DNA of 5,181 nucleotides from Methanobrevibacter sp. (GTDB lineage Archaea; Methanobacteriota; Methanobacteria; Methanobacteriales; Methanobacteriaceae): NCBI GenBank assembly GCA_016838945.1, contig JADLKP010000162.1, forward strand, positions 1 through 5,181. Direction: 5' to 3'. Position numbers and translations under genes: made by a program. Shown one piece after another: positions 1 through 5,132 of the stretch (the stretch's first letter is position 1; each line of letters opens with the position of its first letter). Under the pieces are notes generated by a model. That model made no database searches. It saw only the letters and a program-made list of their open reading frames with translations, and was not told where the DNA came from.

Positions 1-30
1 GGGCTCGAACTCTCGACCCATTGATTATTA
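1..30 (-). other. tRNA 3'-half-like segment, possible attachment-site remnant
   Basis: Read on the minus strand, this segment resembles a tRNA from the anticodon loop through the T-loop: TAATAATCAATGGGTC, then GAGAG, then the T-loop TTCGAGC. U33, A37/A38, G46 and C48 fall where expected. It is not an intact tRNA. The sequence 5' of it has no D-arm or acceptor strand, the anticodon stem has mismatches, and A52 opposes C62 in the T-stem. The window cuts it off at base 1, so the acceptor end is unseen. A tRNA 3' fragment without its 5' half is what tRNA-targeting integrative elements leave at one end. That reading is inference, and a chance match to the common T-arm consensus is possible. Confidence 0.35.
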
Positions 31-32
31 GT

Positions 33-126
33 TAGTACTGTAAGGACTCCCAGCAAACCACTTAAATAGTTGGGCGATACATTGAATGTTTCGGCAATGG
101 AATTTTACCAGGAAGCAGTTCTGCAA
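33..126 (-). pseudogene. Decayed AraC-family helix-turn-helix fragment
   Basis: Minus-strand codons from 104 down to 36 read SIAETFNVSPNYLSGLL followed by GVLTVL. This closely matches the first helix-turn-helix of AraC/XylS regulators from Bacteroidetes (pattern: IAE-x-NVSPNYLS-x-LL-R-x-LTG). A TAA stop (105-107) lies just before it. The expected preceding residues appear only after changing frame: LLPGKI is readable in another frame over about 101-118, and LQN in a third at 118-126. The match ends near base 33, where the tRNA-like segment begins. With a stop, frameshifts and no N-terminal or second HTH sequence, this is a small relic and not a gene. The assignment rests on motif recognition alone. 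Confidence 0.5.
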
Positions 127-317
127 GATCGTTGTTTTAGTCTATTTTTTATGGTGGATATTCCGATTAGGGCGCTCCTTTTTTGGGGAACCGCTATATT
201 GCATTGCTCCAGCTGCTCAAACAACCCAAAAGGAGGAATAACAGGCTACCGTCTCGTGATATGGCAACGCCATATCGGAACACCAGAAGCAAAACCGACC
301 ACCAAGCCCTCCCACCC
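127..317. other. Non-coding or decayed stretch with no recognisable gene
   Basis: All six frames are interrupted, or contain only low-plausibility peptides. A plus-strand open frame (70-429) runs straight across the AraC relic and the terminator, has no promoter or ribosome-binding site, and encodes nothing recognisable. The only structured element is the short hairpin at 258-276. The stretch could be the rest of the decayed regulator or of an insertion, but I cannot identify it. Confidence 0.5.
258..276. repeat. 8-bp perfect inverted repeat, 3-nt loop
   Basis: GATATGGC and GCCATATC flank AAC, giving a tight, perfectly paired hairpin on either strand. No T-run follows on either side, so it is not a classical terminator. 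It lies in gene-free DNA between the AraC relic and the porin-operon terminator. It could be an REP-like element or a remnant of a mobile-element end. Confidence 0.5.
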
Positions 318-359
318 AAAAAAGACTGTCCCCCGCAGAGATGAGGGGGAACAGTTTTT
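318..359 (-). terminator. Bidirectional intrinsic terminator of the lipoprotein/porin operon
   Basis: ACTGT-CCCCC (325-334) pairs with GGGGG-A-ACAGT (345-355) with one bulged base and a loop of about 10 nt. On the minus strand the stem is followed by TCTTTTTT (318-325). On the plus strand it is followed by TTTTTC (355-360). It sits about 70 nt past the stop of the minus-strand barrel gene (426), so it probably ends that operon. Its A/T flanks on both sides allow it to work in both directions. Confidence 0.75.
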
Positions 360-425
360 CTTGCCAAGTAGTCAGATGAATTTGTTTCTTACCAGTCCTA
401 TGAAAGAAAAATCAAATGAATATGT

Positions 426-1037
426 CTAAAAACTCAAACCTAATCGTAACGAAATGTTTTCATAGTTATAAGAACTATGATATTTTTCACCTTCATCATT
501 ACTTAAATCCCCATTTAATTTTTGCAAGTCATAAGCAAGTGATAGCTGAAGCGTGTTTTTATTATTGATTGGATAGGCCACACCGACTGCGGGTGACACA
601 AAAAAACCTCCCGTAGTATGAAGATCCACTTTGCCTTCAATAGGCCTATAAATGTTATCATCAAAATGAAGTTTTTGTGAAGAAATACCGTAGCCGGTTT
701 TAAGATTCAAAAACGGACGAAATGTTCTCCCTATAGGTATATTATAATTAACTGCCGCATAAACAGGGATATTAGTTAATCTCTGTGCTCGCTTAGTTAA
801 ATTGAATATAGGTGAAGATCTATAATAATATTTGAATCCCACTCCAAGACCAAATGAAAGTTGTTCATTCTGTTTATATAAAGGAGTAAAAAAGATTTGA
901 GCGGAATTAAAATCGTAATCAAGACCAAATCCATATCCAAATTCCAACTGACCCCCTATTTTGTTCTCCTGCGAAAAAACAGGTAAAAAAGATAGGTAAG
1001 TAATAACTGCCAAATAAATAAAAATTGTCTTCTTCAT
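426..1037 (-). CDS. Small outer-membrane beta-barrel protein (porin family)
   Basis: The 203-residue product is predicted to be an outer-membrane beta-barrel. Residues 1-22 form a signal peptide (MKKT start, hydrophobic core, FSQ cleavage region at about 22/23). The mature part alternates hydrophobic and polar residues in amphipathic strands rich in Gly, Tyr and Phe. These include FGYGFGLDYDF (about 33-43), LSFGLGVGFKYYY (60-72), PVYAAVNYNIPIG (91-103), FLNLKTGYGI (109-118) and FVSPAVGVAYPI (146-157). It ends in SLRLGLSF, with the C-terminal aromatic residue used as a beta-barrel assembly signal. The length suits an eight-stranded OmpA/OmpW-like barrel (outer membrane beta-barrel domain, PF13505-type). 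No ligand or enzymatic role can be read. The start at 1037 gives a standard signal peptide. No TAnnTTTG box is visible in the 53-bp gap upstream, so it is probably co-transcribed with the lipoprotein gene. A terminator follows at 318-359. Confidence 0.8.
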   Translation of the reverse strand: MKKTIFIYLAVITYLSFLPVFSQENKIGGQLEFGYGFGLDYDFNSAQIFFTPLYKQNEQLSFGLGVGFKYYYRSSPIFNLTKRAQRLTNIPVYAAVNYNIPIGRTFRPFLNLKTGYGISSQKLHFDDNIYRPIEGKVDLHTTGGFFVSPAVGVAYPINNKNTLQLSLAYDLQKLNGDLSNDEGEKYHSSYNYENISLRLGLSF

Positions 1038-1090
1038 AAATTCTATTTTATAAGTTTTTTATTTTTTACACGTTCTTCTCAAGTCATAGA

Positions 1091-1504
1091 CTATATAAAT
1101 TCCCAAAACATAAGAGGAATATAGAAATTATACGCCCTAAGTGCATCGTAATAAATTTGGACCTGTACAGATACACGTTTCTTTGTGTAATTTGCCACAG
1201 TTGTATGACTTATCATCCCAGCATCTATTGCAAATGTTTGTTCGTGCGAAGAATAACCCTCATGTGTGATTGGAACAAAGGCGACGTATTTTGATGGATC
1301 TATATTATCAGACTCTTGTATTGGATTAAATACATAAATCCTATTTTTTGTAAGTGCCCAATGATTATACCACGCATTAAGAAAACCTCTTTTTCTAAAG
1401 ACTATATCAAATCTGGCATTTATAAAAGCAGGCATATTTGATTCTAAACCTCTCTTATCAACGCCTATTTTCCTTTGTCCGATTTCGGTAGATTTCCCTA
1501 CAGT
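1091..1504 (-). pseudogene. C-terminal part of the interrupted lipoprotein gene
   Basis: Immediately after the TAG at 1505-1507 the same minus-strand frame stays open for 137 codons to a TAG at 1091-1093. It starts TVGKSTEIGQRKIGVDK and continues through FRKRGFLNAWYNHWALTK to IPLMFWEFI. The composition is beta-rich, like the C-terminal domains of Bacteroidales surface lipoproteins. The segment has no signal peptide and no ribosome-binding site of its own. An internal ATG at 1433-1435 would give a 114-residue product, but it omits 23 sensible codons and starts inside the domain. The simplest view is that bases 1091-2158 were one gene of 355 codons, and that this part is untranslated unless the TAG is read through or is a sequencing error. 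Independent translation from the internal ATG cannot be excluded. Confidence 0.7.
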
Positions 1505-2158
1505 CTATATAACCGGAGTACCACCCCAATGGTTATAAATCAAAGGTACAGTAGCTCGAGTTGTTGCAATAATTTCATTTTCGGCATCTTCCAGCGGGGT
1601 TAGATTAAGATCTTTCAGTTGCTCATAAGATGAAATGTCTTTCATATTGATCGTTTCACCATCTATAATTATTTCGCCATCCTTATTGAGAAATTTAGCT
1701 AAATAAGGATCGCTGACGGGCAAATAAGCGGATATGTCATCCTCGGTTTCTGGAAAATAAAGAGTACTGTATTTCTCTTTAAACTCCTCATAACCGCCTT
1801 CTCTGTCGTAATACGATTCTGCATTCATCATAGCATCCACGAAAACGTCGTAAATCGAAGTGAAGCCATCAATACTAAATGTCTCATTTCCTTTATTAGT
1901 GAACACTTCATCAACACTCTGCCTTGTTGAAACAGATTGATAGGTTTTCAACTTTGACACTAAGTCTTGCAATTCACCTTCACTACTCAGTGTTAATGTG
2001 TTGTTTTTCAATTCCACTTTAGCACCTAAAACATCCACAAACCCATCAACTTTGGCTTGTTTAATCTCAGATTCATCACTACTGCATCCTGTAATTACAA
2101 ACACAGAAAATAACCCAACAGCAAGGCCACTAATAAAAAAACACTTTTTGGATTTCAT
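1505..2158 (-). CDS. Lipoprotein of unknown function, cut short by an in-frame TAG
   Basis: The 217-residue product starts with a lipoprotein signal: positive MKSKK, a hydrophobic stretch (about 6-21), then lipobox ITGC with the acylated Cys at 25. The acidic SSDES after the Cys fits the export signals of Bacteroidetes surface lipoproteins. The mature part is acidic and contains LQDLVSKLKTY (63-73), an aromatic-rich SYYDREGGYEEFKEKY (115-130), YLAKFLNKDGEIIIDGETI (152-170) and a closing IYNHWGGTPVI. This layout recalls the Bacteroides lipoproteins grouped as DUF4848, but I rate that as only a possibility. The protein appears truncated, because the next 137 codons continue in frame after a single TAG. 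There is no obvious TAnnTTTG promoter in the upstream 300 bp. The barrel gene follows 53 bp beyond the full-length stop, suggesting one operon and a shared envelope role. No function can be assigned. Confidence 0.7.
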   Translation of the reverse strand: MKSKKCFFISGLAVGLFSVFVITGCSSDESEIKQAKVDGFVDVLGAKVELKNNTLTLSSEGELQDLVSKLKTYQSVSTRQSVDEVFTNKGNETFSIDGFTSIYDVFVDAMMNAESYYDREGGYEEFKEKYSTLYFPETEDDISAYLPVSDPYLAKFLNKDGEIIIDGETINMKDISSYEQLKDLNLTPLEDAENEIIATTRATVPLIYNHWGGTPVI

Positions 2159-2250
2159 AATAATTTTTTTAATAATAATGAGTCCGATCCGATAACCCTA
2201 TTTTCTTAACTTAATGAGAACGGGATATTTTCGAAACCGGGCAGGTTGTT

Positions 2251-2264
2251 TGGCAATATTGCCA
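2251..2264. promoter_or_regulatory. 14-bp perfect palindrome upstream of the lipoprotein gene
   Basis: TGGCAATATTGCCA is an uninterrupted palindrome about 93 bp upstream of the lipoprotein start codon. It lies next to a run of ten A's (2267-2276). A two-fold symmetric site beside a bendable A-tract is a plausible operator for a dimeric regulator. It is not a terminator, because it has no hairpin loop and the T-run on the minus strand precedes it. The rest of 2159-2426 shows no gene and no clear minus-strand promoter consensus. Confidence 0.35.
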
Positions 2265-2426
2265 TTAAAAAAAAAATTTGATCACAGAATAATGTTTAAC
2301 ACACAACCAATTGACCGCATCTTTTCTAAAAAAAGCGCTCTTTGACGTAGTTGTTTCTGCTTTTTGCATTTGAATAATGGTAGCCTAACAGTATTATCGT
2401 TTTCTTAAGGAGGATATGTTGAATAT

Positions 2427-2458
2427 GAGAGTCTATTGGGGATGAAGTGGAGACTCTC
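2427..2458 (-). terminator. Weak hairpin at the end of the DUF3244-like gene
   Basis: GAGAGTCT (2427-2434) and AGACTCTC (2451-2458) form a perfect 8-bp stem with a 16-nt loop. The hairpin begins at the last base of the TAG stop of the small secreted-protein gene. The position suits a 3'-end stabiliser or terminator. There is no T-run after it on the minus strand, so intrinsic termination is doubtful and some read-through toward the lipoprotein gene is possible. Confidence 0.35.
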
Positions 2459-2853
2459 TATCTCTCAAACTCTCCCCATATCATTCCATTTTCGTTATTA
2501 AATGAGATAGTATAGTTCCCTGAGGAGATGTTCTCAAGTGGAATTGAAAGCAATATCGAAGTAGAAGTATTAACCTGTGCGGAGTATACTATCCCATGCG
2601 CACCGGTAATAGTAACGAATAAAATACCAACGTCTTTCTGAAACTTAATATAAAGGATTTGTCCCTGCTGTTCCACAATAATTGGATCAGTGCCGGAACG
2701 GAAACCTCCTTCTCTGATCTCTCCTTTTAAGACTATCTGGGTAGTGCTCCGCTTTGCGTTTGTTTCATTAGGTATTGCATAAGGAGTCATTGCATATACG
2801 GCAGGAAAAAATAATATTCCGGCAAACAGGAATAAAAGAATTGAATGTTTCAT
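2458..2853 (-). CDS. Small secreted beta-rich protein, DUF3244 type
   Basis: From the start at 2853 the product has 131 residues. MKHSILLFLFAGILFFPAVYA is a textbook signal peptide with cleavage after AYA-like VYA, so the mature protein is about 110 residues and periplasmic or exported. The mature part carries the marks of DUF3244: IVLKGEIREGGFRSGTDPI, then ILYIKFQKDVGILFVTITGA, then a G-x-VYS strand, ILLSIPLENISSGNYTISF and a closing G-x-IWGEFE. It is predicted to be a small beta-sandwich of unknown function. An upstream ATG at 2868 adds only MQFLT. It would lie about 5 nt after the predicted transcription start and spoils the signal peptide, so 2853 is preferred. The gene has its own promoter (2879-2910) and follows the TPR regulator gene on the same strand. 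It is therefore a candidate target or extracytoplasmic partner of that regulator. The partnership is inference. Confidence 0.75.
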   Translation of the reverse strand: MKHSILLFLFAGILFFPAVYAMTPYAIPNETNAKRSTTQIVLKGEIREGGFRSGTDPIIVEQQGQILYIKFQKDVGILFVTITGAHGIVYSAQVNTSTSILLSIPLENISSGNYTISFNNENGMIWGEFER

Positions 2854-2878
2854 TGTGAGAAATTGCATAATTATGATG

Positions 2879-2910
2879 CAAACCTACTCGAAAGTAAACA
2901 GTTTACCAAT
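2879..2910 (-). promoter_or_regulatory. Bacteroidetes-type promoter of the DUF3244-like gene
   Basis: On the minus strand ATTG (2910-2907), 20 bp, then TAGGTTTG (2886-2879) match the Bacteroidetes sigma-ABfr consensus TTTG-N19-21-TAnnTTTG with one mismatch in the -33 box. The expected transcription start is near 2873. This leaves a leader of about 20 nt to the ATG at 2853 but almost none to the ATG at 2868. Confidence 0.7.
2894..2906. promoter_or_regulatory. 13-bp palindrome inside the promoter spacer, candidate operator
   Basis: GTAAAC-A-GTTTAC is a perfect palindrome with a one-base centre. It lies wholly between the -33 and -7 boxes of the DUF3244-like promoter. A protein bound here would exclude RNA polymerase, so it is a candidate repressor site. 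No direct evidence names the regulator; the adjacent HTH protein is the nearest candidate. Confidence 0.45.
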
Positions 2911-2924
2911 AGGGTATAACCACC

Positions 2925-2967
2925 ATATAAGTAGTTTAACATTTATAGATGGATAAACTACTTATAT
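2925..2967. repeat. 14-bp perfect inverted repeat upstream of the DUF3244-like promoter
   Basis: ATATAAGTAGTTTA (2925-2938) and its exact complement TAAACTACTTATAT (2954-2967) are separated by 15 nt. A third partial copy, ATATAAG, lies at 2989-2995. Relative to the predicted start near 2873 the arms lie at about -52 to -94, where activators commonly bind. The repeat is also 60 bp past the regulator gene's stop, so a hairpin at that transcript's 3' end is possible. However, no T-run follows on the minus strand, and the stem is AT-rich. An operator seems the better reading. Confidence 0.5.
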
Positions 2968-3026
2968 TTATCACTTTAAAAAAGCATGATATAAGTGTAA
3001 TAGGAATTACTTAAGATTCATAAGTT

Positions 3027-4757
3027 TCAGGAACTACGGTTTTTTTCATAAGATTGTTTCAAAATGAGACAAAAATCTGCACCTGGTTCTTGCAATTCCA
3101 TTTTTTGGCGGATGTGGGTACGTGCCATACTCACGGTATATACACTTTGGTTAAGGAGCAGGGCTATTTCCTTGTTGGGTAATCTGGAAATAGACAACAG
3201 GCTTACTTTGATTTCGGTATCCGTAAATTGAGGATAGGCGTTTTTTATAAAATGAGATAAGCCAGGATATAACTCATCGATTGTTTCCTCTAAAGAGTCC
3301 CATTGTGATCCGCTATTTTTTCCGTACACAATTTGTTCAAACTTTCTTATTGCTTTCTTTACATCCATTTTTTCAATTTGATCCAATTCCGACTTCAATA
3401 TGGAGGACTTGTGCAATATATTGAATTTCCATAGCAGTGTTTCCCTTAATTGTTTCTCATGTCCCGATACAGTAGATTTTCGTTTTTGCAGATCTTTCGC
3501 CGTCTTATTTAAGATTTGTATGGTACCTTGCAGACTTAGCAATTTGTTTTTCTGCTGAACTACTTGTCTCAAAAGAAAAACTGAAAGGAGGCTTGCCAGT
3601 AAAAAAAACGACAACAAAATAATAATGATGCTCTGACGTTGCAGTAATAAATGGTTATACCTGGTTTGCTGCTTCACATAATCGTATTTCTGTTGTACTT
3701 CATAGACGGATTTTTCAAGTCTTCTGCTTCCAATCTCCTCAATCAGCTCTATTTTTTTTTGTTGATAATCAAATGCTATATCATAATTTTCATTGGTCTT
3801 TTCATGCAAAGCCAATAAATTATAAGCGCTTACCCTAAAATAGGGGTCGTTTGAGCCATCCACAGTCTGTCTCAATTTGTCTATATAAAAAGAAAGTGAA
3901 TCTGTTGGGCCGGTATGAGCATATAATTTAGAGAAATTTAAATAATAAAGGGGTAAAGCGGTACTGTCTTCATTCAGATAGAATGATTGATGTAAATAAG
4001 TAATCCCCTCCTTATATTGTGCTACTTCCGAATAGGCTATACTTAAATTCTGTGCCAATAAACTTTGCAGTTCATTATTATTAGTTGACCGGGCAAGTTC
4101 CAATCCTTTATGAAAATCTTCAAATGCATTATCCTGTTCACCTAATAATAAGTATATCCGTCCTGTTGCACTTAAACAACGTGCCCGTTTCTCTGTGGCC
4201 TTTTCAGGAGACTGTGCATAGAGATTCTCGGCTTTCTTGTAATGAGACAATGCTTCGTTGTATAAATCCTGGTCTGCCAATAAATCCGCCATATTATACT
4301 GCACCAGTCCCTGCAAGTCAATATCTGAACTTTCTGCGGCAAATATTTCGGCATCTTTGTAAAACAGCATCGCTTTATCAAAGTTGTGTTGATCACGATA
4401 AACACATCCGCTGTAAAAGGCAGCTATTGCCGTTTGTGCGGGATTTTTTGAATTCAGTTTAAAATAGTTGTAAGCAGTAAAAATAAGGGTATCGTTACTG
4501 ACATCGGTATAGTTTTTATACCTCGCCTGCACCCGTGTAACAAGATAGCTCATGTAATCTTTCTCATTCAAACTCTTTTCAGGGTAGAAAATGGAATCGA
4601 TCAGTTGAAGTGCACTGTCGGGGTGGTTATCAACCACCTGTTGGGCTTGTGTAAGCAAAGCATGAGACTCAGGTTGCGGGCTACAAGAAAGAAGACCAAA
4701 CAATCCTATTAGCATTACAGTTAAAATAATTAAGAGGCAGTGTGTCTTACAATACAT
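3027..4757 (-). CDS. Membrane-anchored TPR sensor with C-terminal LuxR-like HTH
   Basis: Predicted one-component membrane regulator; residue numbers count from the upstream ATG at 4778. An N-terminal hydrophobic segment (15-30) ends in a lipobox-like LLSC (Cys32). Residues about 40-350 form helical TPR-type pairs, clearest at 117-150 (FYSGCVYRDQHNFDKAMLFY), 158-190, 203-233 and 240-272. A transmembrane helix follows (about 382-403, SIIIILLSFFLLASLLSVFL), then a basic Lys/Gln-rich coiled coil (404-470). The C-terminal helix-turn-helix (about 517-562, FTDTEIKVSLLSISRLPNKE, then ALLLNQSVYTVSMARTHIR) resembles LuxR/GerE or sigma region 4 DNA-binding domains. This layout is widespread in Bacteroidales, where the periplasmic TPRs are thought to sense a ligand and the HTH to act on nearby genes. 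The TATCTTTG box at 4784-4791 would place transcription start almost on the ATG at 4778, so Met8 (4757) is preferred; either start keeps the signal. The likely target is the DUF3244-like gene downstream. Confidence 0.8.
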   Translation of the reverse strand: MYCKTHCLLIILTVMLIGLFGLLSCSPQPESHALLTQAQQVVDNHPDSALQLIDSIFYPEKSLNEKDYMSYLVTRVQARYKNYTDVSNDTLIFTAYNYFKLNSKNPAQTAIAAFYSGCVYRDQHNFDKAMLFYKDAEIFAAESSDIDLQGLVQYNMADLLADQDLYNEALSHYKKAENLYAQSPEKATEKRARCLSATGRIYLLLGEQDNAFEDFHKGLELARSTNNNELQSLLAQNLSIAYSEVAQYKEGITYLHQSFYLNEDSTALPLYYLNFSKLYAHTGPTDSLSFYIDKLRQTVDGSNDPYFRVSAYNLLALHEKTNENYDIAFDYQQKKIELIEEIGSRRLEKSVYEVQQKYDYVKQQTRYNHLLLQRQSIIIILLSFFLLASLLSVFLLRQVVQQKNKLLSLQGTIQILNKTAKDLQKRKSTVSGHEKQLRETLLWKFNILHKSSILKSELDQIEKMDVKKAIRKFEQIVYGKNSGSQWDSLEETIDELYPGLSHFIKNAYPQFTDTEIKVSLLSISRLPNKEIALLLNQSVYTVSMARTHIRQKMELQEPGADFCLILKQSYEKNRSS

Positions 4758-4783
4758 AAAGGTTTCTACTTTATTCATTGCAA

Positions 4784-4791
4784 CAAAGATA
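4784..4791 (-). promoter_or_regulatory. -7 box of the TPR regulator gene
   Basis: TATCTTTG on the minus strand is a perfect match to the Bacteroidetes TAnnTTTG -7 element. No good TTTG lies 19-21 bp upstream (TTAT or CTTA at best), suggesting a weak or activator-dependent promoter. The short distance to the first ATG (five bases) implies a leaderless message, or translation from the second ATG at 4757. Confidence 0.6.
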
Positions 4792-4894
4792 CGATTTTTG
4801 GAGAAATGTTATAAGAATAGATTGTTGTGTCCTGATAGAATTGATTATCAGATTATTGCAAGATGATTGCGAAGTAGACCGATTTCCTGCAGTG

Positions 4895-4952
4895 TTGGTA
4901 ACAGATTGGTAACATTGTTGGTACAGGTAGTTATACTCCTAAATGTTACCAA
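4895..4952. repeat. Phased TTGGTAACA repeats with one inverted copy
   Basis: TTGGTAACA occurs at 4895-4903 and 4906-4914, TTGGTACA at 4918-4925, and the inverted TGTTACCAA at 4944-4952. The direct copies start 11 and 12 bp apart, about one helical turn, so a protein would bind the same DNA face. Such arrays are typical of arm-type recombinase sites, excisionase sites or cooperative regulator operators. They lie about 105 bp upstream of the TPR gene's -7 box and about 180 bp from a tRNA, so either use is possible. No gene is seen between 4792 and 5082. Confidence 0.5.
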
Positions 4953-5061
4953 TGGGGGAAGGATGGGTTTTGAAGATCCAGGATAAACAGCATCGTTTCA
5001 GAAATGAAATCTAATGAAAGTGTGATTTGAATTGCGTTATTTATTGATGTTACAAACAAAT

Positions 5062-5081
5062 TGTATGACCTATGTATGACC
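5062..5081. repeat. Tandem TGTATGACC direct repeat
   Basis: TGTATGACC occurs exactly at 5062-5070 and 5073-5081, starting 11 bp apart. It lies just beyond the terminator of the tRNA, between it and the TTGGTAACA array. The single-turn spacing suggests a protein-binding site, but no function is known from the sequence. Confidence 0.5.
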
Positions 5082-5082
5082 C

Positions 5083-5121
5083 AAAGAAAAAGCACTTATC
5101 GGTTAATACCGATAAGTGCTT
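5083..5121 (-). terminator. Intrinsic terminator of the tRNA-Gly transcript
   Basis: AAGCACTTATCGG (5090-5102) pairs perfectly with CCGATAAGTGCTT (5109-5121). A further T-A pair can extend the stem to 14 bp with a 4-nt loop. On the minus strand the stem runs into TTTTTCTTT. It starts 12 nt after the mature 3' end of the tRNA, so it ends the tRNA transcript arriving from the right. Confidence 0.85.
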
Positions 5122-5132
5122 GATGTTGAGGG

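Noticed and set aside
70..429. 119-codon plus-strand open frame
   Set aside because: It crosses the AraC relic, the hairpin and the bidirectional terminator, has no ribosome-binding site or promoter, and its translation resembles no protein family I know.
1505..1507. Programmed stop-codon recoding (amber read-through)
   Set aside because: The context shows no recoding element, suppressor tRNA or related enzymes, and the lipoprotein's natural stop is also TAG, so a simple nonsense mutation is more likely.
1998..2195. 65-codon plus-strand open frame
   Set aside because: It is antisense to the lipoprotein signal-peptide region, whose lipobox makes the minus-strand reading clearly correct.
2949..3014. 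Plus-strand 21-residue frame beginning MDKLLIF
   Set aside because: It overlaps the 14-bp inverted repeat, lacks a promoter or ribosome-binding site, and the length is expected by chance in AT-rich DNA.
4085..4462. 125-codon plus-strand frame and a 77-codon minus frame (4172-4405) in the same region
   Set aside because: Both lie inside the TPR gene in other frames, and the TPR reading is continuous with clear domain structure.
4895..5081. CRISPR-like array
   Set aside because: The repeats are only 9 bp with 2-3 bp between copies, and there are no spacers or cas genes.
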